From the NCBI GenBank assembly GCA_029260345.1, contig JAJDDK010000002.1:394457-458456 (forward strand): 64,000 bases of DNA, read 5' to 3'. A model generated the notes under the pieces. That model did not search any database. It saw nothing but the letters and a program-made list of their open reading frames with translations, and had not been told where the DNA came from. This document shows, piece by piece, positions 54,352 through 62,798 of the stretch (positions are counted from its first letter, which is position 1; every line of letters begins with the position of its first letter). Source of the stretch: Phycisphaerales bacterium. Lineage in GTDB: Bacteria > Planctomycetota > Phycisphaerae > Phycisphaerales > UBA1924. A program made the translations under genes and the position numbers.

Positions 54352-54750
54352 GACATGGACAGGCGGCCGCTGGCCAGACTCTTCGGGGTCAGGACAGAGG
54401 AAAGTCCGAGCACGGCAGGGCGCGGCGGTGGGAGAAGATCCCACACGTCCTCTCGATCGGGGGCGCGGGTTAGGAGAAGAAAACGACCGCCGATGGCCCG
54501 ATTCGTCGGGCACAGGTAAGGGTGAGAAGGTGCGGTAAGAGCGCACCAGGCGACCGGTGACGGTCGTGCTGTCAGACCCCCGCCGCGTGCAAGGTCAAAC
54601 AGCTTCCGCTCGTGAAAGCGAGACGGCCGGCCCGGCCGGAAGGGAGCGGGTGGACCGCTGGACCGTGATCGCAAGGTCGCGGCAAGAGAAATGGTCGCCA
54701 CCGGGTGGTGTTGAGCCACTCGGTACAGAACTCGGCTTATCGTCCATGTC
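54352..54750 (+). ncRNA. rnpB: RNase P RNA, bacterial type A
   Basis: The catalytic RNA that matures tRNA 5' ends. The end stem P1 pairs GACATGGAC (54352-54360) with GTCCATGTC (54742-54750). Conserved regions are recognisable: GAGGAAAGTCCGAGC near the 5' end, GTGCGGTAAGAGCGCACC in the P10-P11 region, and ACAGAACTCGGCTTATC at the 3' end, which is the ACAGAAxxxGGCTTAT region that pairs to form P4. Total length is about 399 nt. It may have a TATCAT -10 at 54335-54340. The exact ends were set by the stem, so a few bases of error are possible. Confidence 0.95.
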
Positions 54751-54919
54751 CGATCGAACGCGGGCGTCGGGGAGACTCGGCGCCCGCGTCCATTTTGAAA
54801 CGAAGTTCTTCAAGCGAGCCGGACAGTCCACGATCCGATCTACGCACCCTGACTGCAGCCATCGACCGCCTCGGGGACGAGCCGGCTCGCTCTTTGACGG
54901 TTCGGCTCGCTTTGGTCGA

Positions 54920-54925
54920 TAGGAT
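54920..54925 (+). promoter_or_regulatory. TANNNT -10 box before the LolC/E-like permease
   Basis: TAGGAT-cactccc-TTG, a seven-base gap. TTGACG lies 20 bases upstream of the box, a rather long spacing. The placement supports the TTG start codon. Confidence 0.4.
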
Positions 54926-54932
54926 CACTCCC

Positions 54933-56429
54933 TTGTATCAGGCACTGCTCACACGTCGGTACCTCACGAGTCGCGTCATGCCGCTGCTGGCGGCGCTGGC
55001 GGTCATGTTGTGTACGGCGATGGTGCTGATTGTGTGGTCGGTGATGAGCGGCTTTCTCGGCATGTTGCTGGATTCCGGACGCACACTGATGGGCGACGCC
55101 GCGATCACCTGGCCGGTGGCGGGGATTCCGTACTACGAAGATTTAATGGACCGTCTCGAGGCGCGTCCAGAGATCGCGGCGACCACGCCGACGCTCGAGA
55201 CTCTGGGGCTGATCGGCCTGCCGGACGGTTCGCCGGAGATCTGGACGCTGATCGGCGTCGATGGCCCCAGTTACGACCGCGTCACCAGCTACGCCGAAAC
55301 GTTGTGGTGGAAGCCGATCGACAAGCCGTTGCCGAAAGATCGCGACCGCGAAGATTTGCGGCTTCGTCTCAGCAATCAGTATTACGACGAAGGCTTGGCG
55401 CTGACGGAGCAGGATCTCGAAACAGGTGACGAGAAAGCCGCTGTCGTTCCCGGAATCTGGGCGACGGGGTACAACCGGCGCGACATTGGTGGATGGACCA
55501 ATGCGCGATTTCGATTCATGCCTGATGCGGAGCTGACGATCAGCGTGTTGCCAATTTCCCAGCGCGGCGCCGCGATCGATGTGGCGGCCCGACGTTTTCC
55601 GATTGCAAATGAATTTCAATCCGGGCTGTACGAAGTGGACGCCAACACCGCCCTGATTCGTCTCGATGCGCTGCAGGAAATGCTTGACATGAACGCGGCA
55701 GATCGCGTTGAGGCGTTTGATCCGTTCGCGGTTGAGATTGATGAAGAGGGGAATGAAACGTTTGTGCAGCCGAAAGCGGTCGGAGTCGAGCCGGCGCGTG
55801 TGACGACGGTGATGATTCGGGCGGCCGATGGCGTGACGCCTCAGGTCGCACGCGATGTCGCAGAGGATGTGTACGAAGAGTTCGCCGCGGTGCAGGGTAT
55901 GGAAGTTCCCGATCCGCAGTTCGTGCGGATTTACACGTGGGAACAGCGAGATGGTGTTCGGACGTTTATTGCGGCGGTGAAGAAGGAACTGGCGCTGACG
56001 GTCGCTCTGTTCGGCTTTATTTCATTGACGGCGGTGTTTCTTGTCTTTGCGATCTTCTGGTCCATGGTGAGCGACAAGATCAAGGACATTGGAATTCTGC
56101 GCGCCATGGGCGCCAGCAAGCCTGGTGTGGCGTGGATCTTCATTCGGTATGGCGCCGCAATTGGAGTGGTGGGGTCGATCCTTGGCGGTCTTGCAGCGTG
56201 GTTGATCGTGTCCAACATCAACCCGATTCATGATTGGCTCGGGACCGCGTTCGGCCTGACGGTGTGGGATCCGGAAATCTATTACTTCCCGCAAATCCCC
56301 AACAAAGTGGATCCCATCGCAGCCCTTCTCGTGATGGGGGGCGGCGTGCTCTTCAGCGTGATTGGCGCTATTGCGCCGGCCATCAAGGCGGCACGTATGG
56401 ACCCTGTTCGATCGTTGCGATTTGAATGA
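54933..56429 (+). CDS. LolC/E (FtsX-type) ABC transporter permease
   Basis: A 498-residue inner-membrane permease. I start it at the TTG at 54933 because MYQALLTRRYLTSRVMPLLA is the expected N-terminus; longer frames run into rnpB. A first helix (PLLAALAVMLCTAMVLIVWSV) is followed by a large periplasmic domain (about residues 60-350) and three helices near the end: AVFLVFAIFWSMVSDKIKD, then GAAIGVVGSILGGLAAWLI, then AALLVMGGGVLFSVIGAIAP. The motif KIKDIGILRAMGASK is typical of LolC/E and FtsX-family proteins. It forms a pair with lolD. No third subunit is present, so one permease may work as a homodimer. Confidence 0.92.
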   Translation: MYQALLTRRYLTSRVMPLLAALAVMLCTAMVLIVWSVMSGFLGMLLDSGRTLMGDAAITWPVAGIPYYEDLMDRLEARPEIAATTPTLETLGLIGLPDGSPEIWTLIGVDGPSYDRVTSYAETLWWKPIDKPLPKDRDREDLRLRLSNQYYDEGLALTEQDLETGDEKAAVVPGIWATGYNRRDIGGWTNARFRFMPDAELTISVLPISQRGAAIDVAARRFPIANEFQSGLYEVDANTALIRLDALQEMLDMNAADRVEAFDPFAVEIDEEGNETFVQPKAVGVEPARVTTVMIRAADGVTPQVARDVAEDVYEEFAAVQGMEVPDPQFVRIYTWEQRDGVRTFIAAVKKELALTVALFGFISLTAVFLVFAIFWSMVSDKIKDIGILRAMGASKPGVAWIFIRYGAAIGVVGSILGGLAAWLIVSNINPIHDWLGTAFGLTVWDPEIYYFPQIPNKVDPIAALLVMGGGVLFSVIGAIAPAIKAARMDPVRSLRFE

Positions 56430-57166
56430 CATCTGAAACACCCATCCTGGAAGCTCGGAACGTTTCACGCACTTATCGCATGGGGCGCGTCGATGTGCCT
56501 GTGCTCAAAGGCGTGGACCTCACGGTGGCGCCGGGTGAGTTTCTTGCTGTGCTAGGCGCTTCAGGGTCGGGCAAGTCCACCATGCTTCATCTCTTGGGCG
56601 GGCTGGATCGGCCGGATCGTCCTGCAAATGGAACGGAAGGTGTCTTCTTTCGAGGGCGCAATCTTTCCGGCATGTCGTCCTCGGAGATCAATACTTATCG
56701 CAATCTACAGGTCGGATTTGTCTTTCAGTTTTATCACTTGCTGCCGGAGCTCGATGTGCTGGAGAACGTGCTCATCGGCGGCATGATTCGCCATGGACGA
56801 TTTGGGTTCGGACGGCGAAAGTCTGAATTGCACGATGCGGCGGCTGAGTTGCTGAAGTCACTCGGCCTTGGGCATCGCTTGCGGCACAAGGCGACAGCGC
56901 TGTCCGGCGGTGAGCGTCAGCGCGTGGCGATCGCGCGAGCCCTGATTAATCATCCGCCGGCGCTTCTGGCCGATGAGCCGACCGGCAACCTCGACCGCGA
57001 GACTGGGATGCGAATTCTGGACGCCATGGCGACCATTCGAGAGCAAATGAACCAAACCATTGTGATGGTCACGCATGACCCATCCATCGCGGAGCGAGCG
57101 GACCGCATCGTCCGCTTGACCGATGGTGTGCTGGTGACCGAAGCGCTCGAGGCTTCGAACACTTAA
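56426..57166 (+). CDS. lolD: LolD-type ABC transporter ATP-binding protein
   Basis: A 246-residue ATPase that powers the permease above. Walker A is GASGSGKST, the Q-loop is in GFVFQFYHLLPELDVLENV, the ABC signature is LSGGERQRVAIARAL and Walker B is ALLADEPTGNLD, followed by TIVMVTHDPSIAERADRI. FYHLLPELDVLENV is typical of the LolD/MacB group. The ATG overlaps the permease stop by four bases (ATGA), so translation is coupled. It probably releases lipoproteins from the inner membrane, as in Gram-negative Lol systems. Symbol lolD is by family resemblance. Confidence 0.93.
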   Translation: MTSETPILEARNVSRTYRMGRVDVPVLKGVDLTVAPGEFLAVLGASGSGKSTMLHLLGGLDRPDRPANGTEGVFFRGRNLSGMSSSEINTYRNLQVGFVFQFYHLLPELDVLENVLIGGMIRHGRFGFGRRKSELHDAAAELLKSLGLGHRLRHKATALSGGERQRVAIARALINHPPALLADEPTGNLDRETGMRILDAMATIREQMNQTIVMVTHDPSIAERADRIVRLTDGVLVTEALEASNT

Positions 57167-57223
57167 GCGATTTTCATATCTGAATTCTCTACGACATTGG
57201 TCGGAGACTGGCGATTGCGCCGA

Positions 57224-57229
57224 TATACT
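57224..57229 (+). promoter_or_regulatory. Possible -10 element before cdaA
   Basis: TATACT lies 46 bases before the ATG at 57276. TTGGTC lies 21 bases upstream of it, a long spacing. This suggests a promoter with a normal leader for the cdaA-cdaR pair. Confidence 0.35.
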
Positions 57230-57275
57230 CGCTCAGGCGCGGCCGGTGCGCACATTGCGTTCGGCGGCGCCGGAC

Positions 57276-58196
57276 ATGGGGAATTCCGCCGTGCCTCGAT
57301 TTGAGCCAATTCGACAACTGCTGGACCGTCTCGGGGGTTACCCGTGGTGGGAAATGGCAGCCGAACTGGTCGTGATCTGGCTCATGGTGTACCTGCTGTG
57401 GCGTTTCATCCGTGGAACACGCGCAGCGGCGGCCGTTCGAGTGGTGATCTGGGTCGCGGTAATCACGCTGCTCGTTCGCTTGCTGATTCCGCTGGAGGCG
57501 TTTGAGCGTCTCGCGTTTCTCTTCGACAACATCCTTGGAATGTTCGCCCTGGCGCTGGTGGTCATTTTTCAGCCGGAGTTGCGCCGCGCGTTTATTCGAC
57601 TGGGCGAAGCCGAGTTTCTTCGACCCGTGCGGACCGATGTCGGGCCGGTGGTCGATGCGATCGTGACTTCGTGCACGTTTCTCAGCCGCAACAAGTTTGG
57701 CGCCATCATGGCGATTGAACAGAACGTCGGCATGCGTGAATTGATCGAGTCGGGCCGTTCGCTCAATGCTGATATCTCGGCGCCGCTGCTGCAGTCGATC
57801 TTCTGGCCGAACAATCCGCTGCACGACATGGCGGTCGTCATTCGAGGCAACAAGATCGCGGCGGCCGGCGTGCAGTTCCCGCTGGCGGACCCATCAGAAA
57901 TGAACGACAGGCGACTGGGCACGCGGCATCGCGCGGCGATCGGCCTGACGCGCGCGATGGATGCGCTGGTGGTTGTGGTCAGTGAAGAGACTGGCTCCAT
58001 TAGCCTTGCCGAACGCGGTCGGCTGGAACAATGGCTGACGCCGGAAGCGCTCCGCGCGGAATTGCTCAAGCGACTCGGATCGCCGCCGACGGCGGTTGAA
58101 GAAGCGACGACGTCGGCGGACGACGAGGCCGAAAACCCTCTGGACGTTGAGCCTGAAGTCGAGGAGCCCTCGTCCTCGAAGGGGGAGGCGGCATGA
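57276..58196 (+). CDS. cdaA: Diadenylate cyclase (c-di-AMP synthase)
   Basis: A 306-residue membrane enzyme that makes cyclic di-AMP from two ATP molecules. Three hydrophobic helices lie at about residues 25-105 (MAAELVVIWLMVYLLWRF; ALALVVIFQPELRR), then the DisA_N catalytic domain: ESGRSLNADIS, NPLHDMAVVI, GTRHRAAIGLT and VSEETGSISLAE. The RHR motif (217-219) is intact. The usual DGA motif reads DMA (D184-M185-A186), an unusual Gly-to-Met change. I prefer ATG 57276 over the upstream GTG because it fits the family length better. The YbbR gene follows in an ATGA overlap. Confidence 0.93.
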   Translation: MGNSAVPRFEPIRQLLDRLGGYPWWEMAAELVVIWLMVYLLWRFIRGTRAAAAVRVVIWVAVITLLVRLLIPLEAFERLAFLFDNILGMFALALVVIFQPELRRAFIRLGEAEFLRPVRTDVGPVVDAIVTSCTFLSRNKFGAIMAIEQNVGMRELIESGRSLNADISAPLLQSIFWPNNPLHDMAVVIRGNKIAAAGVQFPLADPSEMNDRRLGTRHRAAIGLTRAMDALVVVVSEETGSISLAERGRLEQWLTPEALRAELLKRLGSPPTAVEEATTSADDEAENPLDVEPEVEEPSSSKGEAA

Positions 58197-59254
58197 GCGC
58201 TTCAGAAACATCCACCATCGGGCCAACGGTGCGCACTGCGATTTCGATCTTCATCGTCTCGGCGCTCATTTGGCTCTTTGCCGAAGCACAAAGCGTCAGC
58301 GAGCATGTGGTGGATGTACGCATTTCAGTGTTGTCACCGGCGGGATCCGGCTTGTTCGTGATCGTTGACGATGCGGCCTGGACCGGCCGCGCCTCGGTGC
58401 GACTGCAAGGCGCCCGCGCCGCCATTGATGAGGCCGCGCGTGTACTGGCGGATGGGGTGGCGCTTTTTGTCGGCGCTCCCGGCATTGCCGCGGAGCCAGG
58501 GTCGCAGATCGTTGACCTGCGTTCCGTGATGATGGCGAACCCGCCGCTTGATCGAGCGGATGTGACGATTGCTTCGGTCGAGCCACGCACACTGGAACTG
58601 CGCATAGATGAGATCACGCGGATTCAAAATGTGTCCATTCGGGCGGATCTGCCCGGCGTACAGACCGTGGGGGAGATTCAGTTTGATCCGCCCACGGCGA
58701 CACTTGTGTTGCCGAAGCGCTTGCGTGATCGGCTGGGCGCACGACTCAATTCGATGACGCTCGCCGCGACCGTGCCGCAGCCATTGCTGCGTTCGCTTCC
58801 TGAAGGTGGTCCGCACAAGGTTGAAGGTCGACTCGTGCTTCCCGCGGAATTTGAGGACGAGCCCGGCGCCCGTGTGGAGCCGCCATCGATCTCCATGACG
58901 TTCAGTGTGCAATCCACGACGGAGACCATGATTTTGCCGTCCGTGCCGGTGTGGCCGATGGCGCCGCCGACGGAAACAAATCGGTGGATTATCAACGTCG
59001 AACCAATCTTGCTGCGCGATGTTGAACTGTCCGGTCCGAGTGATGTGATGCAGCGGATTCGCTCCGGCGAATTGCGCGTGATCGCCACCGTCCTGCTTTC
59101 AAGCGATGAACTGGAACAGCGCATTACGTCAAAGACGCCGATCATTTTTGGGTTGCCTGATTCGGTGAATGTCGAAACGCGGCTGGAGCCTGTTCGATTG
59201 ACGATTGAGCCACGCGCAGTCGAGACCTCAGAAGACGTACCGCCGCAGGATTAG
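58193..59254 (+). CDS. YbbR/CdaR-like regulator of the diadenylate cyclase
   Basis: A 353-residue protein with one N-terminal transmembrane helix (TAISIFIVSALIWLFAEAQ), then repeated YbbR-type beta domains extending to the end (about 30-340). CdaR proteins bind CdaA and tune c-di-AMP output from the outer face of the membrane. Its start overlaps the cdaA stop by four bases (ATGA), which supports a CdaA-CdaR pair. Its stop overlaps the stop of the convergent 59251 gene. Confidence 0.88.
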   Translation: MSASETSTIGPTVRTAISIFIVSALIWLFAEAQSVSEHVVDVRISVLSPAGSGLFVIVDDAAWTGRASVRLQGARAAIDEAARVLADGVALFVGAPGIAAEPGSQIVDLRSVMMANPPLDRADVTIASVEPRTLELRIDEITRIQNVSIRADLPGVQTVGEIQFDPPTATLVLPKRLRDRLGARLNSMTLAATVPQPLLRSLPEGGPHKVEGRLVLPAEFEDEPGARVEPPSISMTFSVQSTTETMILPSVPVWPMAPPTETNRWIINVEPILLRDVELSGPSDVMQRIRSGELRVIATVLLSSDELEQRITSKTPIIFGLPDSVNVETRLEPVRLTIEPRAVETSEDVPPQD

Positions 59255-60099
59255 TTGGCGACCAGCACTGAGGCGCGTTCGAGTTGTTCGGTCAAGTAAC
59301 GCTCGAATTGCAGCGTTGGGACGAACGGCACTGGTCGACGGGGGGCAGGCGACTGGAGCGCATCAAAGACGCGCCGGGCCGTTTCAAAACGCACATGGCG
59401 TTTGGACGCATCGCTGTTCACTGGCGCCACGATGGTCGGGACATCGGCTGCGTTTGCCCACTGCTCAAAGTCGGCCGCGTGAACATCCGCTTCCTCCGAC
59501 GCCTCAATCAAAGCGAGATCAGCGATCGCCAGCATTGTCCAAGGCGGTGCCGCAGGGGCCAGGACACGAACAGTGTTGTTCGTTCTCGCAAGCGCCTCCT
59601 CGAATGGCATCTGAATTGGCGGAGCGTCAAGAGCGAGCCATACGGCCTCAAGGCCCGCGAGCCCGAGCGCCGCGGCTCGCACGAAGGTGTGTTCTTGAGC
59701 GTCGATGTTCGTATCAGCGGTGTAGCTGACCGCGACTCTTGCACCATCGGAGATTTGCATCCGCCGACGGATCTCTGCGCCTTGTGCGTTCTTGACTCGC
59801 TCGATTTGAATCGGGATCGGTTGATCGGGTGTCGCACACTCAAGTCGTTTTCGGGAGCACCAAGCGGCCGCTGCCTCATCCCATGCAATCATCATGTGAG
59901 GCGTCTTCCCTCGCGGGATGGAATGCAATGATTGCCGCAAGCCGGCAGCGTCAGCGCGATCAAAAGCGCCCGGGCTTCCCAGAATCAGCACGTCATGGGA
60001 GTCGTGTTCGGCGCTTGACGACCGCTGCAGCGCTGCAACCGCCCCAAACGCGGACCACGTCGCTTCGTTGCGGTTCACAATGTGGATGAATCGCCGCAT
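59251..60099 (-). CDS. Hypothetical protein, 282 aa
   Basis: A soluble protein starting at ATG 60099. It begins with an alpha/beta-looking stretch (MRRFIHIVNRNEATW, then HDVLILGSPGAFDRADAAGL), which might be a glycosyltransferase-like or Rossmann fold. The remainder, rich in Ala and acidic residues (FEEALARTNNTVRVLAPAAP), continues a similar pattern. No active-site motif is recognised. It runs toward the YbbR gene with overlapping stop codons. It shares strand and spacing (11 bases) with the lipoprotein genes upstream. Confidence 0.72.
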   Translation of the reverse strand: MRRFIHIVNRNEATWSAFGAVAALQRSSSAEHDSHDVLILGSPGAFDRADAAGLRQSLHSIPRGKTPHMMIAWDEAAAAWCSRKRLECATPDQPIPIQIERVKNAQGAEIRRRMQISDGARVAVSYTADTNIDAQEHTFVRAAALGLAGLEAVWLALDAPPIQMPFEEALARTNNTVRVLAPAAPPWTMLAIADLALIEASEEADVHAADFEQWANAADVPTIVAPVNSDASKRHVRFETARRVFDALQSPAPRRPVPFVPTLQFERYLTEQLERASVLVAN

Positions 60100-60110
60100 G
60101 CGCCTGACGA

Positions 60111-60791
60111 TCAGTCGTTGAGCGTTCCCGAAAGCGAATCACGCTCATATTCGAAGAACAGTCGAGCGATGTTGCGCCCAAGCAGATTCGCGAGCGCCAA
60201 GTTGAGTTCATCGCGATCTGCATTGGTCGACATGGGTGTGACCTGGGGCGGAAGCGCCGCATTCACAGGGAACCCGCCACTATCCGCAGGCCAGATGCGA
60301 ACGTCATTCTCCGCATCGACAATCTTCACCCGGGCTCGCGCAGCTGGCGAGACTGAAACGCCATCCTGCGAAAGTTGCCAAGCGTCAATCGTTGCATAGA
60401 TGATGACCTGCGCGCCAACGGCCTTTCCAAGTTCAGCGATAGTCATCGGCGCCGTGAACTCTTCCTGAGCCGCGACGCGCATGGCCGCGCGCGTCGTGAT
60501 GACCATTTCCTCGGGGAGGACGCCCTTCTGCATCAGAATCTGTTCCGCCGTATCGGCGGCGAGAATCCGAAGTGAACGGCGCGGAGCCCGATTGAGTCGA
60601 TCGTCGATGTAAATGACTGTGATGCGCGATTTGTCGAGTTTGAACTCGGCCGGAGTCTTATCGGGGCCCTGAATAATGTAGAGCGCAGGGATCGCAATAT
60701 TGCATCCTGCCGAAATTAAGCCGATGGACACCAGCGCCATGGCTGCAATCCACTTGGGGGTCAGGCATCGAGATGGGGCAAATCGGATCAT
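60111..60791 (-). CDS. Putative lipoprotein, 226 aa
   Basis: The N-terminus has a hydrophobic segment (IAAMALVSIGLISAGC) with a Cys at about residue 30; the residues before it (ISAGC) only loosely fit a lipobox. The body is a soluble alpha/beta-like domain (ITVIYIDDRLNRAPRRSLRIL, then AQVIIYATIDAW) that ends in ARLFFEYERD. The neighbouring gene (60807) has a similar end (VTWLFYEHEEP) and similar size, suggesting two related lipoproteins; homology is suggestive only. Function is unknown. Confidence 0.75.
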   Translation of the reverse strand: MIRFAPSRCLTPKWIAAMALVSIGLISAGCNIAIPALYIIQGPDKTPAEFKLDKSRITVIYIDDRLNRAPRRSLRILAADTAEQILMQKGVLPEEMVITTRAAMRVAAQEEFTAPMTIAELGKAVGAQVIIYATIDAWQLSQDGVSVSPAARARVKIVDAENDVRIWPADSGGFPVNAALPPQVTPMSTNADRDELNLALANLLGRNIARLFFEYERDSLSGTLND

Positions 60792-60806
60792 GAACTTTGT
60801 CTGCGA

Positions 60807-61475
60807 TCAATAATCGGGGTAGTACGGCTCTTCGTGTTCATAGAACAGCCACGTGACGCGATCGACGAATCGCTTTTCAAGAATCGCCGAGATTTGCGCA
60901 GCAGTGTATTCCGTCGGACCATAGCCATCCTCATCCGGGAAACGCACGCCAATCGATTTGGAATAGCTGAACTCATCGCCCAGCGGACCGTCGGCTTCGA
61001 CAACCCCAACGGTGCCGGCAGCGACGCCCGACCATAGGTACGCATTTCCGGGTTCGTGCAGCCGAAATTCGTAGAGATCAATGTAAATCAAGCGCTCGAC
61101 GCCAAAGTGGTCGGCGATCTCGTCATAGGTCATCGCAACCCAGCTCGGGCGGTTGTATTGGTATTCGAGAATGACGGCAGGAGGCACTACGCCGGAGGCA
61201 TCGGCGAATTCCATGAGTCGCTGCGTCATGAGCGTGGTGAATCGAGCGACGGCTTGCGGGTGGTCACTCTGAATGAGCCGGTCGGCGGCGATGATGACGG
61301 CGAAGCTCTTGCCGGAGAGGCCGTCGTATTCGCTGGGAATCGAGCGTGTCGAGGTTTCGCGATAGGACTCCATCATACCGCCGATGAGCACCCCAGCCGC
61401 GCACCCACCAAGCAATGCGACCGAGAGCGCCAAAGCAAAGAGCGCCGAAATGCGAGTTCGGATGCGTGCCATCAT
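60807..61475 (-). CDS. Putative lipoprotein, 222 aa
   Basis: A clear lipoprotein signal: ARIRTRISALFALALSVALLGGC, in which LLGGC is a good lipobox, with Cys at about residue 25. A mixed alpha/beta domain follows (SFAVIIAADRLIQSDHPQA, VERLIYIDLYEF) and the end is VTWLFYEHEEPYYPDY. Layout and size match the downstream lipoprotein gene, and the two are 15 bases apart in one operon. The export route fits the LolCD pair at 54933-57166. Function is unknown. Confidence 0.8.
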   Translation of the reverse strand: MMARIRTRISALFALALSVALLGGCAAGVLIGGMMESYRETSTRSIPSEYDGLSGKSFAVIIAADRLIQSDHPQAVARFTTLMTQRLMEFADASGVVPPAVILEYQYNRPSWVAMTYDEIADHFGVERLIYIDLYEFRLHEPGNAYLWSGVAAGTVGVVEADGPLGDEFSYSKSIGVRFPDEDGYGPTEYTAAQISAILEKRFVDRVTWLFYEHEEPYYPDY

Positions 61476-61562
61476 GGAGGGGAATCACCGAGGTGCGAAT
61501 TCGCGGATTGGTGTGGGACTGTTCGGCGGAGGCGCCTCTTCGGTTCGGTTGACGCTGAAAGA

Positions 61563-62045
61563 TTAGCCGCTTACGCCGCTCCAGGTCAGCAGCTTGTAGA
61601 CCCACGCCGCGAAAAGGAGCGCTCCGAGTGCCCAAAGGGATCGTGGCCTCAGAAGGACGCCATACAGGCGATCCAGGTTCGACCCGGTGGCGCTCACATG
61701 CAAGGCGCCCCAAAAAATTGACGCGGTGAGAAGGGCGAGGAAGGCGCCAAAGGGCTGCGTCGTGAATGAAGCCAGCAAACTTCCGTTGGCGGCGTGGGCG
61801 AAAGAGGTGGTCATGCCGCAGGTGGGGCAGGGTTTGTGCAGCACGGCCGTCCATGTGCAGGGCGGCATGCCGAGCTGCTCATGCGTGCCAAAGCCCTCGG
61901 ACGCCGGGCGTAAGAACGCTGCAAGCGCAAGCACCGCCAAGGCCCCGAGAGCGCCAAACGCCGCAACGACTCGCGTTCGCATCGTGGCGCGGCGCGCTCT
62001 GGCTGCCGAAGAATGAATTGACGACTTTGCATCGGACCGTGGCAT
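61563..62045 (-). CDS. DUF2752-family membrane protein
   Basis: A 160-residue protein with three hydrophobic helices. The DUF2752 signature CPTCGMTTSFAHAANG is present, preceded by GMPPCTWTAVLHKP. The family is of unknown function; the two Cys of CPTC may be redox- or metal-related. It lies 28 bases after nuoA on the same strand. Confidence 0.9.
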   Translation of the reverse strand: MPRSDAKSSIHSSAARARRATMRTRVVAAFGALGALAVLALAAFLRPASEGFGTHEQLGMPPCTWTAVLHKPCPTCGMTTSFAHAANGSLLASFTTQPFGAFLALLTASIFWGALHVSATGSNLDRLYGVLLRPRSLWALGALLFAAWVYKLLTWSGVSG

Positions 62046-62073
62046 GATTCATCCAAGGTTCGATATCGCGGGC

Positions 62074-62532
62074 TCAGTCAAAGCGAAAAACGCCTTTTTT
62101 CCAAGCATAAACATACGCGACAACGGTGGTGAACAGGAAGAACAAGACGCGGCCGAGGAAGAGTGATCCATCCGGGCTGCGCGGATCGATTTGCGCAAAA
62201 CTCACCGCCCAGGGGTAGAGAAAAATAATCTCGACATCGAAGACAAGAAAGGTCATTGCAAGAATGTAGAACCTTACGTTGAACCGCTTGCGCGCCGTGC
62301 CCAGCGGGTTCATGCCGGATTCGTAGGTGATGCTCTTGACGTCGCCTTCGCGTCGGGGGCCCAGAATGAGCGACACGCCGATGTTCCCGACGGCGAACGC
62401 AATCGCCATCATGATGATGAGAAGGATCGGGAGGTAGGCGGATTGGTCGAAAGCGAGAAGCATGCGCGGCCGCACTCCGGAGTCTGGTGAGTCGATCGGC
62501 GCCCGGTCCGTGACGGGGCCTGCTTTGACCAT
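62074..62532 (-). CDS. nuoA: NADH-quinone oxidoreductase subunit A
   Basis: A 152-residue membrane subunit of respiratory complex I with three helices. The conserved loop YESGMNPLGTARKRFNVRFY and the second helix with FLVFDVEIIFLYPWAV are diagnostic. It should sit with nuoB-N, but the next gene downstream is DUF2752, so here it is an orphan. The ATG at 62532 is used; an ATG at 62463 (MLLAFDQS) would give a typical shorter N-terminus. Confidence 0.95.
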   Translation of the reverse strand: MVKAGPVTDRAPIDSPDSGVRPRMLLAFDQSAYLPILLIIMMAIAFAVGNIGVSLILGPRREGDVKSITYESGMNPLGTARKRFNVRFYILAMTFLVFDVEIIFLYPWAVSFAQIDPRSPDGSLFLGRVLFFLFTTVVAYVYAWKKGVFRFD

Positions 62533-62617
62533 GATAACGGTGGGGCGGGAATATGGCTTCTGAGGTCAAGAGAACGCCGATTCGGCGAGAGAGCGGTACA
62601 CTTGGCGAGCTTGGTCG

Positions 62618-62691
62618 CAGGGCGTAGCTCAGCTTGGTAGAGCGCCGCGTTTGGGTCGCGGAGGCCGCTGGTTCGAATCCAGTCGCCCTGA
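62618..62691 (+). tRNA. tRNA-Pro (anticodon TGG)
   Basis: A 74-base cloverleaf: acceptor CAGGGCG with CGCCCTG, D arm GCTC..GAGC, anticodon arm CCGCG-TTTGGGT-CGCGG with TGG, T arm CTGG-TTCGAAT-CCAG. It starts with C as bacterial tRNA-Pro does, and lacks an encoded CCA. Confidence 0.95.
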
Positions 62692-62798
62692 TTTGCAAAG
62701 TCTGAATTGCAAATTATTTACAAGCGATTGAAGTTCACATTTCGGGGGCGAATGCAGGGTGCGTATTCGGGATTCTTTGCTCAATAATCATATTGGGC

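Noticed and set aside
54705..54932. N-terminal extension of the LolC/E-like permease into rnpB
   Set aside because: The first 45 bases belong to the RNase P RNA, and the extension lacks conserved sequence. A TTG at 54933 gives the expected N-terminus.
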